Part shown: positions 49,148 to 59,079 of the stretch, piece after piece
Position numbering within the stretch: position 1 is the stretch's first letter
Layout: every line of letters begins with the position of its first letter
Source: Pseudomonadota bacterium
GTDB taxonomy: Bacteria > Pseudomonadota > Gammaproteobacteria > Burkholderiales > SG8-39
Length of the DNA stretch: 64,000 bases
Assembly: GCA_947455195.1 (NCBI GenBank)
Contig: CANGMI010000006.1
Coordinates: 62,001 to 126,000 of the forward strand
Direction: 5' to 3'
Made by a program: the position numbers and the translations under genes
The notes under the pieces: model-generated
Seen by the model: the letters and a program-made list of their open reading frames with translations, nothing else
Database searches by the model: none
What the model was told of the DNA's origin: nothing

Positions 49148-50321
49148 CGGGACCTCCGCGCGCACGGGGCGCGAGTGACTGCGGCGCCTCGCCGGGCAAT
49201 GGCACGGCTGCAGCCGCTGCCGCGGGGCCAGACGCAGCCGACGATCGCAGGCCGGGCGAGGGCCACATGCCGGCCGGACGCCAGCGCATCATCACCACCA
49301 GGGCCAGGCCGAAAAGCATCATGCGCAAGTCGGCCGGATCGATCCAGACATGCCCGAACGCCGCCTTCTGCAACGGCCCCACCACACGCAGCGCTTCGGG
49401 CAGCGCGGTCAGCACGATGGCTCCCAGCACCACGCCCGCCACATGGCCCATGCCACCGAGCACGACCATGCAGAGAATCATGATCGACTCCTGCAGGGTG
49501 AAGCTCTCCGGACTCACGAAGCCCTGTACCGCAGCAAAGAGACCGCCCGCCACGCCGCCAAAACTGGCTCCCAGCCCAAATGCAAGCAGCTTCAGATTGC
49601 GCGTATCGATACCCATCGCCCGTGCAGCGGTCTCATCTTCGCGGATGGCAGCCCAGGCGCGACCGATGCGCGACAACTGCAGACGGCGGGCCACGAGAAT
49701 GCTCAGCGCCACCAGAGCCACAAGAAGGTAGAAGTACGCATGCACCGGCGCGACGGTCACACCCAGCACCGTATGAGACTTGCCAAAGGAAAATCCAGCC
49801 AGCGACAAGGGGTCGATCAGGGTAACGCCCTGGGGGCCGTTGGTGATGTTGACCGGCTGATTGAGGTTGTTCAGGAAGATGCGAATGATCTCCCCAAAGC
49901 CCAGTGTGACGATGGCGAGGTAGTCTCCCCGCAGTTTGAGGGTGGGGGACCCCAGCAGCACGCCGAAGAGCGCGGCCGCAATGGCGCCCAGGGGCAGCAG
50001 CACGAGAAAGCTCACGTGCACACCGAAGTGGGGCGAGGCAAGGAGCCCGTAGGCATACGCCCCCACGGCGAAAAAGGCGACGTACCCCAGATCGAGCAGG
50101 CCGGCAAATCCGACCACCAGATTGAGCCCGATCGCCAGCATCGCGTAGATGAGCGCAACATCGGCGATGCGCACCCAGGCGCGCCCGGCCAATGCGTCGA
50201 GCACGAACGGCAGCAGGGCGAGACCAAGCACCACAAGCACGGTGCGTGCGAAGCGCATTCGCCGGGCGGCCGGCTGCGACCACGAGGACACGCCCCGACC
50301 CCCTGCAGACAGGAGCCTCAT
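49134..50321 (-). CDS. livM: Branched-chain amino acid permease, LivM type
   Basis: This is a 395-residue inner-membrane permease with about ten helices, including ALIYAMLAIGLNLVVGFAG and the cytoplasmic coupling loop AIREDETAARAMGID. The C-terminus is extended by an Ala/Pro-rich tail (GPAAAAAAVPLPGEAPQ). The ATG overlaps the livH stop by four bases. Confidence 0.95.
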   Translation of the reverse strand: MRLLSAGGRGVSSWSQPAARRMRFARTVLVVLGLALLPFVLDALAGRAWVRIADVALIYAMLAIGLNLVVGFAGLLDLGYVAFFAVGAYAYGLLASPHFGVHVSFLVLLPLGAIAAALFGVLLGSPTLKLRGDYLAIVTLGFGEIIRIFLNNLNQPVNITNGPQGVTLIDPLSLAGFSFGKSHTVLGVTVAPVHAYFYLLVALVALSILVARRLQLSRIGRAWAAIREDETAARAMGIDTRNLKLLAFGLGASFGGVAGGLFAAVQGFVSPESFTLQESIMILCMVVLGGMGHVAGVVLGAIVLTALPEALRVVGPLQKAAFGHVWIDPADLRMMLFGLALVVMMRWRPAGMWPSPGLRSSAASGPAAAAAAVPLPGEAPQSLAPRARGGPDGAA

Positions 50322-51241
50322 GCGCGCTCGCCCGAGGCTGTCCCGAGCAGACCCACCGGCCGCAGCACGAGAACGACGATGAGCACGATGAAGGCGAAGA
50401 CATCGCGATAGTTGCTGCCGAATACCCCGCCAGTGAGATCACCGACATAGCCTGAGGCGAGGCTCTCGATCAGTCCGAGCAGCAAGCCGCCCAGCATCGC
50501 ACCGGGCACGCTGCCGATCCCACCGAGCACAGCCGCGGTGAAGGCCTTCAGGCCCAGCATGAAGCCCATGAAGTAGTGTGCAACGCCATAGTAGAGAAGC
50601 ACCATGATGCCGGCCAGCGCGGCGAGTGCCGAACCGATGAGAAAGGTGATGGCGATGACCCGGTGGGTATCGATACCCATCAAGCCTGCGACCTCGGCGT
50701 TCTGCTCGGTCGCCCGCATGGCCACCCCCAGCGGCGTGGCCCGGATGAGCCACAGCAAGCCGGCCATCAGCACCAGTGCCAGCAGCACGATGCTCACCTG
50801 CAGGTCGGTCACCGCCGCACCGGCCACCTGCCAGGTCGTCGACTGGATCACCGGCGGCAGGGCCAGATACTGCTTGCTCCAGATCATCGCCGCACCGTAC
50901 TCGATGAGGATGGAAACGCCGATGGCCGTGATGAGCGGCGCGAGTTTCGGTGCGCGACGCAGCGGTCGGTAGGCGATGCGCTCCATCAGGACACCGAGCG
51001 CACCGCACAGGCAGACCGCGCCCAGAGCTGCGAGCCCGAGGGCAATCGGCAACGGCAAGCCGGCTCCCAGCGCCCCTTTCAGCAGCGCCAGACCTGACAG
51101 CGCGCCCACCATGACCAGATCGCCGTGCGCGAAATTGATCAGGCCGAGAATCCCGTACACCATGGTGTACCCGAGGGCAACCAGCGCGTAGATGCTCCCG
51201 AGCACCAGTCCGTTGACGAGTTGCTGGATGAAGATATCCAC
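50318..51241 (-). CDS. livH: Branched-chain amino acid permease, LivH type
   Basis: This is a 307-residue permease with eight or so helices, starting with the conserved QQLVNGLVLGSIYALVALGY and holding the EQNAEVAGLMGID coupling loop and AAVLGGIGSVPGAMLGG. It pairs with LivM. It follows livK after 40 bases, and livM overlaps its end. Confidence 0.95.
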   Translation of the reverse strand: MDIFIQQLVNGLVLGSIYALVALGYTMVYGILGLINFAHGDLVMVGALSGLALLKGALGAGLPLPIALGLAALGAVCLCGALGVLMERIAYRPLRRAPKLAPLITAIGVSILIEYGAAMIWSKQYLALPPVIQSTTWQVAGAAVTDLQVSIVLLALVLMAGLLWLIRATPLGVAMRATEQNAEVAGLMGIDTHRVIAITFLIGSALAALAGIMVLLYYGVAHYFMGFMLGLKAFTAAVLGGIGSVPGAMLGGLLLGLIESLASGYVGDLTGGVFGSNYRDVFAFIVLIVVLVLRPVGLLGTASGERA

Positions 51242-51281
51242 AACCCGCAGTCAGGCGGCAGCAGGAGCGCAGGGCACGGAA

Positions 51282-52532
51282 CTAGCGTGCCGCTGCAGCG
51301 GGTGCAGCGGGTGCAGCGGCAGCCGCGGGCTCCGGCGCGGCTGCAGTGCTGCGGGCGATGGTCTCGACCGGCTCCCACTGACCGGCACGGACGACGTAGA
51401 TCGTGAGGGGACCGTCCTTCAGGTCACCCTTTTCGTCGAACGCAATCGGTCCGATCACACCGCTGTACTGGGTCTTCGAAACCTCGCCGAGGAACTGGGC
51501 CGGATCGACCGAGCCAGCCCGCTTCATGGCATCGACCAGCACCTGCACGGCGTCATAGGCCATCGGTGCAAAGAGTTCCACGGGCTTTCCAAAGCGGGTC
51601 TGGAATCGATCGAAGAAGGCCTGACCACCCGGCATCTGAGCCTTGGGCAAGCCAGGCATCGACGCATAGACACCCTCGGCATCGGCCTCGCCTGCGAGCT
51701 TCACGAAGTTTGGCGTCTGGATGCCATCGCCACCCAGAAAGCGGGCGCGAATGCCCAGTTGCACCATCTGCTTCACCATCGGTCCGGCCTGCGGATCGAT
51801 GCCACCAAACATGATCACATCGGGCTTGCGGCCCTTGATCGAGGTGAGGATCGCCTTGAAGTCGGTGTCCTTGTCGGTCGTGTGCTCGCGTGCCACGACC
51901 TTGGCGCCACCCGCGATCACGGCGGCCGAGAAGGTATCGGCCAGGCCCTGCCCGTAGGCGGTCGAGTCATCGATCACCGCAACGGTCTTGGCCTCGAGCT
52001 TGCCGAGCGCGAACCGGGCGAGAGTCGGGCCCTGCTGGTTGTCGTTGGCGACAACGCGAAAGGTCGTCTTGAAACCCTGCTCGGTGTACTTGGGGTTGGT
52101 CGATGCGGGCGAAATCTGTGGCACCCCCGCCTCGGCGTAGATCCGCGAGGCCGGAATGGAAGCGCCTGAGTTGAAATGACCCACGATGCCGGCCACCTTG
52201 CGATCGACCAGCGCCTGCGCAACCGTGGCCGCCTTGGTCGGGTTGGCTTCGTCATCCTCGACGACCAGTTCGATCTTCAGGCGCTCGCCACCCACGATCA
52301 CGCCGGCGGCGTTGATGTCATCGACGGCCAGCTGGCCACCATTGCGGATGTCCTCGCCCACATGGGCCTCGGAACCGGTGAGCGGTGCCGCCAGACCGAT
52401 CTTGACCACGCGCTCGGCAGGGCCGGCAGCCGCAGGCTTTTCGCTCTCACGACTGCAACCGGTGACCATGATGGCCGCAGACAGGGCAATGCCGACACCG
52501 AGGAAGCGCGGCAGCAAGGGGGGGGTCTTCAT
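51282..52532 (-). CDS. livK: Branched-chain amino acid binding lipoprotein, LivK type
   Basis: This is a 416-residue periplasmic binding protein with a lipobox-like MVTGCSRE, so it is probably membrane-tethered, and the core IGLAAPLTGSEAHVGEDIRNG through FDEKGDLKDGPLTIY. It is the receptor for the livHMGF importer encoded downstream. The C-terminus ends in an Ala/Pro tail coded partly by a 9-base tandem repeat. The ligand may be leucine, isoleucine, valine or another amino acid. Confidence 0.92.
   Translation of the reverse strand: MKTPPLLPRFLGVGIALSAAIMVTGCSRESEKPAAAGPAERVVKIGLAAPLTGSEAHVGEDIRNGGQLAVDDINAAGVIVGGERLKIELVVEDDEANPTKAATVAQALVDRKVAGIVGHFNSGASIPASRIYAEAGVPQISPASTNPKYTEQGFKTTFRVVANDNQQGPTLARFALGKLEAKTVAVIDDSTAYGQGLADTFSAAVIAGGAKVVAREHTTDKDTDFKAILTSIKGRKPDVIMFGGIDPQAGPMVKQMVQLGIRARFLGGDGIQTPNFVKLAGEADAEGVYASMPGLPKAQMPGGQAFFDRFQTRFGKPVELFAPMAYDAVQVLVDAMKRAGSVDPAQFLGEVSKTQYSGVIGPIAFDEKGDLKDGPLTIYVVRAGQWEPVETIARSTAAAPEPAAAAAPAAPAAAAR
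51295..51321. repeat. 9-base tandem repeat in livK C-terminus
   Basis: GCAGCGGGT occurs twice in a row, followed by the variant GCAGCGGCA, and codes for alanine/proline in the livK tail. The unit is a multiple of three, so copy-number change would keep the frame. Confidence 0.7.
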
Positions 52533-52620
52533 GGAAGCTACTCCGCAAGTGCCGCCACGCGGCGAGGGGAATCATGCCCTACGTGGTAGGGGCAGAAACG
52601 TCTGTCCGGGTCGAGCCCGC

Positions 52621-52950
52621 TTACAGCGCGAGAATGTAGGCGATCATGGCCTTCAGTTCGGGCTCGGCAATCGCCGGATGGGGTGGCATGGCCATCTGAC
52701 CCCACACGCCGCTGCCACCGGCGCGAACCTTGCCCACCAGCCGGTCGGCCGCCCTGGCTTCGCCCTTGTACTTCGCCGAAATGTCCTTGAAACCCGGTCC
52801 GATCATCCGGCCTTCGTCCTTGTGGCAGGCGTAGCAGCCGTTCTTGCGCAGGCCAGGATCGGACTGGGCTGACGCCGGCAAGGCGGTGCTGGCGGCGAGC
52901 AGCAACAACAGGGGAGCAAGGCAACGGCGGGCAGATGTGGCAGCAGTCAT
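52621..52950 (-). CDS. Small class I cytochrome c
   Basis: This is a 109-residue monohaem cytochrome with a signal peptide ending PASAQ and the haem site GCYACHKDE. Methionines in QMAMPPHPAI are the probable sixth ligand, as in c551-type proteins, and the C-terminal helix LKAMIAYILAL is present. AGGA eight bases before the ATG at 52950 fixes the start. Confidence 0.92.
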   Translation of the reverse strand: MTAATSARRCLAPLLLLLAASTALPASAQSDPGLRKNGCYACHKDEGRMIGPGFKDISAKYKGEARAADRLVGKVRAGGSGVWGQMAMPPHPAIAEPELKAMIAYILAL

Positions 52951-53041
52951 GGTGAGTCCTGTCAGCATGGGAATGCAGGTCGGCATGATCATCGGGGTCG
53001 TCGTACCCGGCACGAGGCGCAGGCGCGCCCAACGATGTTAC

Positions 53042-55264
53042 TCAAGGCATCGGCGAAAAGATACCCGGCTCGCCCAGCACCGACTCCAGCTGATCGAGCG
53101 TGTCGATGGGAGGAAGGCACTCGGTACCACGACACACATAAGCCAGTACGCCACGGCGCGGCAGTGGATGCGCGAGCACCGCAGGAAGAGCATCGGCCGG
53201 GTGCTCACCCGATATCGCCAGCACGATCAGTGAGGGCCGATATGCTCTCGCAAGACGCTGCTGCCACGACTGCAGGGCACGCGAACTCCCGCGCAGGACA
53301 ACGAACGCCGGGGGTTCATGCTGCTCGCCCAGCGCACCCAGCAAGGCGGCAAATGCCGAGGGCTGCTCGCCGATGGCCTCGCCGAAGGCCGTCACCGTGG
53401 CGCGTGCCACCTCGTGGCAGTGCAGGTCGCCCGCGATGAGGGCGAGCCGCTCGAGGGCGAGCGCGGCCACCGCATTGCCAGCAGGCAGCGCCGCGTCGAA
53501 CCCCTGGCGTGGGCGGTGGATGAGCGCCTCATGATCATGACGGGTGAAGAAGAACCCGCCGCCATGCGGATCACCGAAACCGTCGATCAGCTCGGCGGCG
53601 ATGTGTCGTGCCTGCGCGATGAGCGCCGGATCGAATTTCATCTCGAGCAGATCGAGCGCCGCCTGCAGCAGGAAGGCATGATCATCCAGATAGGCGTCGA
53701 GGCGAGCGGTGCCCGCCGGACGACTGGCCAGCAATCGACCGGCAGGCATCATGTCGGTGACGACACGGTCAAACGCGCACCGCGCCGCGCGCGCCCAGTC
53801 GTCGCGATCGAAGACGCGGGCCGCCACCGCGAGGGCTCGAATGGCCAGGGCATTCCAGGCAGTGAGCGCCTTGTCATCCCGGTGCGGACGGGTACGCCGA
53901 TCGCGGGCTGCCAGCAGGCGCTTGCGCGCCCGCTCGAGACGCGGCCCGATGACCCCCGACAGATCCAGATCGAGCGGCGCATCGGGCGCCACCGTGGTGG
54001 TGGCCTTCATCGACTCGGCGATGCGCGTCGCAATGGCCTCGAGCGGCATGGCGATACGCAGGTGCCAGGCCTCCCGCCCGGTTTCGATGAAGTTGGCCGG
54101 CTGGTCGAGCCCGTAGTGGGCAGCCACGAAGGGCCGATCGGCCGGCACGACGGCCGCGAGCGCCGCATCAGGCTCCCACAGATAGAAGGCCCCCTCCTCA
54201 CCCTCGCTGTCGGCATCGAGGGCCGACGCGAGAAGGCCCTCGGGCAGAGCCATCTCGCGCAACATCCAGTCGATCGTCTGCTCGACAACCCGACGGTGTC
54301 GCTCATCGCCCGTGATGCGCCAGGCATCGACGTAAAGCGGCACCAGCAGGGCGTTGTCGCACAACATCTTCTCGAAGTGCGGGATGGTCCAGGTGAGGTC
54401 AGTGGAATAGCGGAAGAATCCGCCGCCCAGCTGGTCGAACATGCCACCGGCAGCCATCCTGTCGAGGGTGAGCAGCGCCACGCGCGCAGCATCCTGACCG
54501 ATCTCGCGCGATGACGCACGTGCGAACTGGCGCAGGCACAGATCGATGACCATCGGATGCGGAAACTTCGGCGCAGTGCCGAAGCCGCCATGCTCCCGGT
54601 CGGCACGCTCGAGCAGCGAAAACACCGCCATGTCGATGAGTTCGACCGAGGGCAGCGGCTTCATCGCCCCCTCGCGTCCGCGATGCGCCGGCACCCATCC
54701 CTCCGGCGCGCCGGCTGCGGGCGCCGCAGCGTCGTGCCCATCGGCCGCGCCGGCCAGGCGGTCGGTTCGCCGGATCGCCTCGAGAATCACCACGTTCTGG
54801 GCATCGATGTCGGAACGCCGCTCGCGCCAGGCAAGAAGCACCCGATCCATCACGTCGACGAAACCGGTGATGCCATGCTGCGGCACGCGCGGCAGATAGG
54901 TGGCCCCGAAAAACGGCACCTGGTCAGGGGCCAGAAACATCGTGAGCGGCCAGCCACCCGCGCGTCGGGCGAGGAGCTGGTAGGCCGCCTGGTAGATCTG
55001 GTCGAGGTCGGGGCGCTCCTCGCGATCGACCTTGACGCAGACGAAATGGTCGTTCATGTAGCCGGCGACACCGGGGTCATCGAACGACTCGTGCGCCATC
55101 ACATGGCACCAGTGGCAGGTCGAGTAGCCGATCGAGAGCAGTACCGGACGATCCTCGCGGCGCGCACGCTCGAACGCCTCGGCGCCCCAGGGATACCAGT
55201 CGACCGGGTTGCCAGCATGCTGCTGGAGATAGGGCGAGGTCTCGTACTGCAGCCGGTTGGCCAT
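53042..55264 (-). CDS. DUF255 thioredoxin-fold / glycosidase-like protein (YyaL)
   Basis: This is a 740-residue protein of the YyaL / spermatogenesis-associated 20 family. The N-terminal thioredoxin-like domain begins [21 protein letters not shown] and carries the CHWC motif ([15 protein letters not shown]), and the rest is an (alpha/alpha)6-barrel-like region related to glycosidases. The family is widespread but biochemically unassigned. GGGAG six bases before the ATG at 55264 sets the start. Confidence 0.9.
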   Translation of the reverse strand: MANRLQYETSPYLQQHAGNPVDWYPWGAEAFERARREDRPVLLSIGYSTCHWCHVMAHESFDDPGVAGYMNDHFVCVKVDREERPDLDQIYQAAYQLLARRAGGWPLTMFLAPDQVPFFGATYLPRVPQHGITGFVDVMDRVLLAWRERRSDIDAQNVVILEAIRRTDRLAGAADGHDAAAPAAGAPEGWVPAHRGREGAMKPLPSVELIDMAVFSLLERADREHGGFGTAPKFPHPMVIDLCLRQFARASSREIGQDAARVALLTLDRMAAGGMFDQLGGGFFRYSTDLTWTIPHFEKMLCDNALLVPLYVDAWRITGDERHRRVVEQTIDWMLREMALPEGLLASALDADSEGEEGAFYLWEPDAALAAVVPADRPFVAAHYGLDQPANFIETGREAWHLRIAMPLEAIATRIAESMKATTTVAPDAPLDLDLSGVIGPRLERARKRLLAARDRRTRPHRDDKALTAWNALAIRALAVAARVFDRDDWARAARCAFDRVVTDMMPAGRLLASRPAGTARLDAYLDDHAFLLQAALDLLEMKFDPALIAQARHIAAELIDGFGDPHGGGFFFTRHDHEALIHRPRQGFDAALPAGNAVAALALERLALIAGDLHCHEVARATVTAFGEAIGEQPSAFAALLGALGEQHEPPAFVVLRGSSRALQSWQQRLARAYRPSLIVLAISGEHPADALPAVLAHPLPRRGVLAYVCRGTECLPPIDTLDQLESVLGEPGIFSPMP

Positions 55265-55336
55265 GGGTACTCCCTGCACGAGGCAGTTCATCGATCGCGA
55301 AGCGCGCGATGATAGCCCGTTCGCGCAGACCCCATT

Positions 55337-55771
55337 TCAGCCTGTGCGGCGCCGAAACAGGGGCTGTGGCTCGATCAGGTTGCCCGCGTAGGCATCGCTG
55401 AACCCTCGCGCGGTGCGCAGCCAGACCTCGAGATCGGCGCCCTCGGGCAGCGCGATCTCGTCGAACCCGCAGCGGAATAAATCCTGCGCCTGATCAGGCA
55501 GGCACCCACCCGTCGCACGCAGGGTGCCGCCATAGCCGTGATGACGACGCAGGTCGTGCGCGAGCGTGAACCCGCGCCCGTCGGCAAACGACGGGATGCG
55601 AATGGCGACGAGCGCGGCACCCCGGGCCTGCACGGCTGCAGCAACCTCGGCTGCCGGCGTCTCGCCCGCGACCGCGATGCCCCGACGCGCCTGCGCGTCG
55701 ATGAAACTGCCATCCTCAGACGGCTGCCAGAGATCGGGTATCAGGCCCGCCCGGCTGATCACTGTGCTCAT
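55337..55771 (-). CDS. DUF934 family protein
   Basis: This is a 144-residue protein of the DUF934 family, which almost always sits beside cysI in betaproteobacteria and is thought to assist sulfite reduction. Family motifs include IRIPSFADGRGFTLA, LRRHHGYGG and IALPEGADLEVWL. It starts inside the 3' end of the reductase gene (56-base overlap) in another frame, so translation is coupled. Confidence 0.87.
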   Translation of the reverse strand: MSTVISRAGLIPDLWQPSEDGSFIDAQARRGIAVAGETPAAEVAAAVQARGAALVAIRIPSFADGRGFTLAHDLRRHHGYGGTLRATGGCLPDQAQDLFRCGFDEIALPEGADLEVWLRTARGFSDAYAGNLIEPQPLFRRRTG

Positions 55772-57416
55772 AGACCGCCTGCTTGAAGGGTTCGGCGCCG
55801 ATGCGGCGCACGCAATCGATGAAACGCTCTTCGGGTGCGATCCGCCGCGCGAGATAGCACTGCACGAGTCGCTCGACCACATCGGGTACTTCCTCGGCCG
55901 CGAAGGCACGCCCGATGACACGCCCGAGCGAAGCCTGCAGCCCCTGCGCGCCCCCGATCTCGATCTGGTACCACTCCTCGCCAGCCTTGTCGACACCCAG
56001 AATGCCGATGTGACCCACGTGGTGATGGCCGCACGCGTTCATGCATCCGGAAATGTTCAGATCAAGTTCACCGATGTCGAAGAGGTAGTCCAGATCATCG
56101 AAACGATCACGCACGGCCTGCGCGATCGGAATCGACTTCGCGTTGGCGAGGGAACAGTAATCACCGCCCGGGCAGCAGATGATGTTGCCGAGCAATCCGA
56201 TGTTGGGTGTGGCCAGGCCGAGGCCCCGCAAGGCCTGCCAGAGCACCGGCAGGTCGGCGCGACGCACATCGGCCAGCACCAGATTCTGTTCGTGGGTGAC
56301 TCGCACCTCGCCACCCGCATAACGGTCGGCCAGGTCAGCCACGGCATGCAGTTCCTCAGCGGTGACATCGCCCGGCGGGACCCCGGCCCGCTTGAACGAC
56401 AGGCTGACGGCCGCGTAGCCGTGAACGCGATGCGGGTGCACGTTGCGGGCCAGCCAGCGCGAAAACCCCGGGTCATCCACGCTCGGTGTCTGCGCCCGTT
56501 CATCGTCCGGCGCAAAGGTCTCGTGCGTCGGCGAGGGGAAGCGTGCGCTCACGCGCGCCACCTCGGCTTCGGTGAGCGTGCCGGGGCCATCGCGCAGCAG
56601 CGCCCACTCGGCCTCGACTTCATCGCGGAAGCGCTCGATGCCGAAGGCTTTCACCACGAACTTGATGCGCGCCTTGTGGATGTTGTCGCGACGACCTTCG
56701 CGGTTGTAGACCCGAAGAATGGCCTCGACATAGGTGAGCAGGTGCTGCCACGGCAAATGGGCACGCACCGATTGTCCGATGGCAGGCGCACGCCCCAGTC
56801 CCCCACCGGCCAGCACCTCGAACACCACCGAGCCGTCCGCTGCACGCCCGGCGAGCAGGCCGATGTCGTGCACCAGGACAGCAGCCCGATCGTTTGCCGC
56901 ACCGTTGACTGCAATCTTGAACTTGCGCGGCAGCCAGTTGAACTCGGGGTGAAAGGTCGACCACTGGCGAATCAGTTCGCACCACACGAAGGGATTCACC
57001 ACCTCATCGGGCGCAATGCCGGCGAAATGATCGGTTGTGGTGTTGCGGATGCAGTTGCCGCTGGTCTGGATCGCGTGCATCTGCACGGTCGCCAGTTCGG
57101 CCAGGATTTCGGGTACCCGCTCGAGGGCAGGCCAGTTGAACTGCACGTTCTGGCGGGTGCTGAAATGCGCGTAACCGCGATCGTAGGTGCGCGCGATATG
57201 GGCCAGCTTTCGCACCTGACGGGTATCGAGCAGGCCGTAAGGCACGGCCACGCGCAGCATCGGGGCATGGCGCTGCACATAGAGTCCGTTGCGGAGGCGC
57301 AGCGCACGGAAGGCATCGTCAGACAACTCACCGGCCAGAAAACGCCGCGTCTGATCACGAAACTGCTCGACACGTTCGTCGACCAGACGCTGGTCGATCT
57401 CGTCGTACTGATACAT
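55716..57416 (-). CDS. cysI: Nitrite/sulfite reductase, haemoprotein beta subunit
   Basis: This is a 566-residue sirohaem and [4Fe-4S] reductase with two ferredoxin-like half domains and paired Cys sets CPGGDYC and SGCMNACGHHH, the cluster ligands. In this neighbourhood (with DUF934) it most likely reduces sulfite to sulfide for cysteine synthesis, although nitrite cannot be excluded. The start at 57416 gives the usual MYQYDEIDQRLV. No cysH, cysD or cysN is in the window. A palindrome lies upstream. Confidence 0.9.
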   Translation of the reverse strand: MYQYDEIDQRLVDERVEQFRDQTRRFLAGELSDDAFRALRLRNGLYVQRHAPMLRVAVPYGLLDTRQVRKLAHIARTYDRGYAHFSTRQNVQFNWPALERVPEILAELATVQMHAIQTSGNCIRNTTTDHFAGIAPDEVVNPFVWCELIRQWSTFHPEFNWLPRKFKIAVNGAANDRAAVLVHDIGLLAGRAADGSVVFEVLAGGGLGRAPAIGQSVRAHLPWQHLLTYVEAILRVYNREGRRDNIHKARIKFVVKAFGIERFRDEVEAEWALLRDGPGTLTEAEVARVSARFPSPTHETFAPDDERAQTPSVDDPGFSRWLARNVHPHRVHGYAAVSLSFKRAGVPPGDVTAEELHAVADLADRYAGGEVRVTHEQNLVLADVRRADLPVLWQALRGLGLATPNIGLLGNIICCPGGDYCSLANAKSIPIAQAVRDRFDDLDYLFDIGELDLNISGCMNACGHHHVGHIGILGVDKAGEEWYQIEIGGAQGLQASLGRVIGRAFAAEEVPDVVERLVQCYLARRIAPEERFIDCVRRIGAEPFKQAVYEHSDQPGGPDTRSLAAV

Positions 57417-57522
57417 GAGCGTTGCACGCAGGCTGCAGGGAGCGTCATCGTACCGAGGCGCCTGGACCCGCAAGGCAACGTTTCGGCCGCTTGCTTGCTA
57501 CCTCAGGGCATTTTGGACGGAA

Positions 57523-57544
57523 CGCCTTATGACCCGATAAGGCG
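57523..57544. promoter_or_regulatory. Palindromic element upstream of cysI
   Basis: CGCCTTAT (57523-57530) and ATAAGGCG (57537-57544) form a perfect 8-base inverted repeat around a 6-base spacer, 107 bases upstream of the cysI ATG and downstream of rng. The core TTAT-N6-ATAA fits the T-N11-A pattern of LysR-type regulators such as CysB. The alternative is the rng terminator, but no T-run follows. Confidence 0.4.
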
Positions 57545-57585
57545 CGTTGATGAGCGCTCGCGCCGGCCATGCCCGGCAGCAGCCC

Positions 57586-59058
57586 TCAGATGAGGACGAC
57601 GTCGAACTGCTCCTGGGTGTAGCCGGTCTCGACATGCATGGACACCGGCTTGCCGATGAAATCCTCGAGCATCGCGAGCGACTGCGACTCCTCCTCGAGG
57701 AACAGATCGACGACGGTCTGTGCTGCCAGAATGCGGAACTCGCGTGGATTGAACTGGCGTGCTTCGCGAGTCACGGCACGCAGGATCTGATAACAGATGG
57801 TTCGCGCGGTACGGATCTCGCCACGGCCACTGCAGGTCGGGCAGGGTTCGCACAGCACGTGAGCGAGGCTCTCGCGGGTGCGCTTTCGCGTCATCTCGAC
57901 CAGCCCGAGCTGGGTGAAGCCGTTGACCGTCATCCGGGTGCGATCGCGCGCAAGCGCCTTGCGCAGTTCAGCCAGCACCTCGGCCTGGTGGTCGAGGTTG
58001 TCCATGTCGATGAAGTCGAGCACGATGATGCCGCCCAGATTGCGCAGGCGCAGCTGGCGCGCAATCACATGCGCAGCCTCGAGGTTGGTGCGAAAGACCG
58101 TGTCATCGAAGCTGCGTACCCCGACGAAACCACCGGTATTCACATCGACCGTGGTCATGGCCTCGGTCTGATCGAAGATGAGGTAACCACCCGACTTCAG
58201 GTCGACCCGACGTGCCAGGGCACGCTCGATCTCCTCGTCGACCTGGTACAGGTCGAACAGGGGTCGCTCGCCGGTGTAATGCTCGATGCGCGCGAAGACC
58301 GACGGGGTGTAGTCCTGGGCGAACGCCTGCAGACGCGCGAAGTTCTCGCGCGAGTCGATGATGACCCGGCCGGTATTTTCGTTGGCGATATCACGCAGTA
58401 CGCGCAATTCGAGCGAGAGGTCCTGATAAAGCAGCGCAGGCACTTCGGCGGTGGTGGCACGGCGCCGGATGTCCTCCCAGAGACGCCGCAAGTACTCGAC
58501 GTCGCGTGCGAGTTCTTCCTCGGTGGCGGCCTCGGCCATGGTGCGGACGATGAAACCGCCCTGCTCTCCTTGCCCGAGCAGCGACTGCAGCCGCTCGCGC
58601 AGCTTCGAACGCTCCTCTTCGTTGCCGATTCGCTGCGAGATACCGATATGGTTTTCCTGCGGCAGGTAGACCAGCAGTCTCCCCGCGACGCTCACCTGGG
58701 TCGAGAGCCGCGCACCCTTGGTGCCCATCGGGTCCTTGATGACCTGCACGAGGATCGGCTGCCCCTCGCTCAGGATGCGCTCGATCGGTCGCGGCGCCGC
58801 CGTGGGGTCACCGGCATGATCGGCATGCCGGTGCTCGAAGATGTCGGCCACATGCAGAAAGGCCGAGCGCTCGAGACCCACCTCGACGAAGGCCGACTGC
58901 ATCCCCGGCAGCACGCGAATCACGCGCCCCATGTAGATGTTGCCCACCAGACCGCGGCCGGCCGTGCGCTCGACATGGAGTTCCTGGACGATACCCGACT
59001 CGACCACGGCAACCCGGGTCTCGCGCGGCGTCCAGTTGATGAGAATATCGTCAGCCAT
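57586..59058 (-). CDS. rng: Ribonuclease G
   Basis: This is a 490-residue RNase G (RNase E/G family) endoribonuclease, with the N-terminal S1 domain (GNIYMGRVIRVLPGMQSAFVE), the DNase I-like catalytic region (metal ligands in TVDVNTGGFVG and VLDFIDMDN), and the zinc-link CEPCPTCSGRG. It matures 16S rRNA and degrades some mRNA. It is the last gene of the rsfS-rlmH-maf-rng run. Confidence 0.96.
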   Translation of the reverse strand: MADDILINWTPRETRVAVVESGIVQELHVERTAGRGLVGNIYMGRVIRVLPGMQSAFVEVGLERSAFLHVADIFEHRHADHAGDPTAAPRPIERILSEGQPILVQVIKDPMGTKGARLSTQVSVAGRLLVYLPQENHIGISQRIGNEEERSKLRERLQSLLGQGEQGGFIVRTMAEAATEEELARDVEYLRRLWEDIRRRATTAEVPALLYQDLSLELRVLRDIANENTGRVIIDSRENFARLQAFAQDYTPSVFARIEHYTGERPLFDLYQVDEEIERALARRVDLKSGGYLIFDQTEAMTTVDVNTGGFVGVRSFDDTVFRTNLEAAHVIARQLRLRNLGGIIVLDFIDMDNLDHQAEVLAELRKALARDRTRMTVNGFTQLGLVEMTRKRTRESLAHVLCEPCPTCSGRGEIRTARTICYQILRAVTREARQFNPREFRILAAQTVVDLFLEEESQSLAMLEDFIGKPVSMHVETGYTQEQFDVVLI

Positions 59059-59079
59059 CGTGCGATGGTAGCCTGTTGC

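Noticed and set aside
51241-52532. glmS-ribozyme, glutamine or other known riboswitches upstream of glmU, livK or hemB
   Set aside because: No conserved aptamer core was recognised; only the gltB leader and the engB-hemB gap show strong structure.
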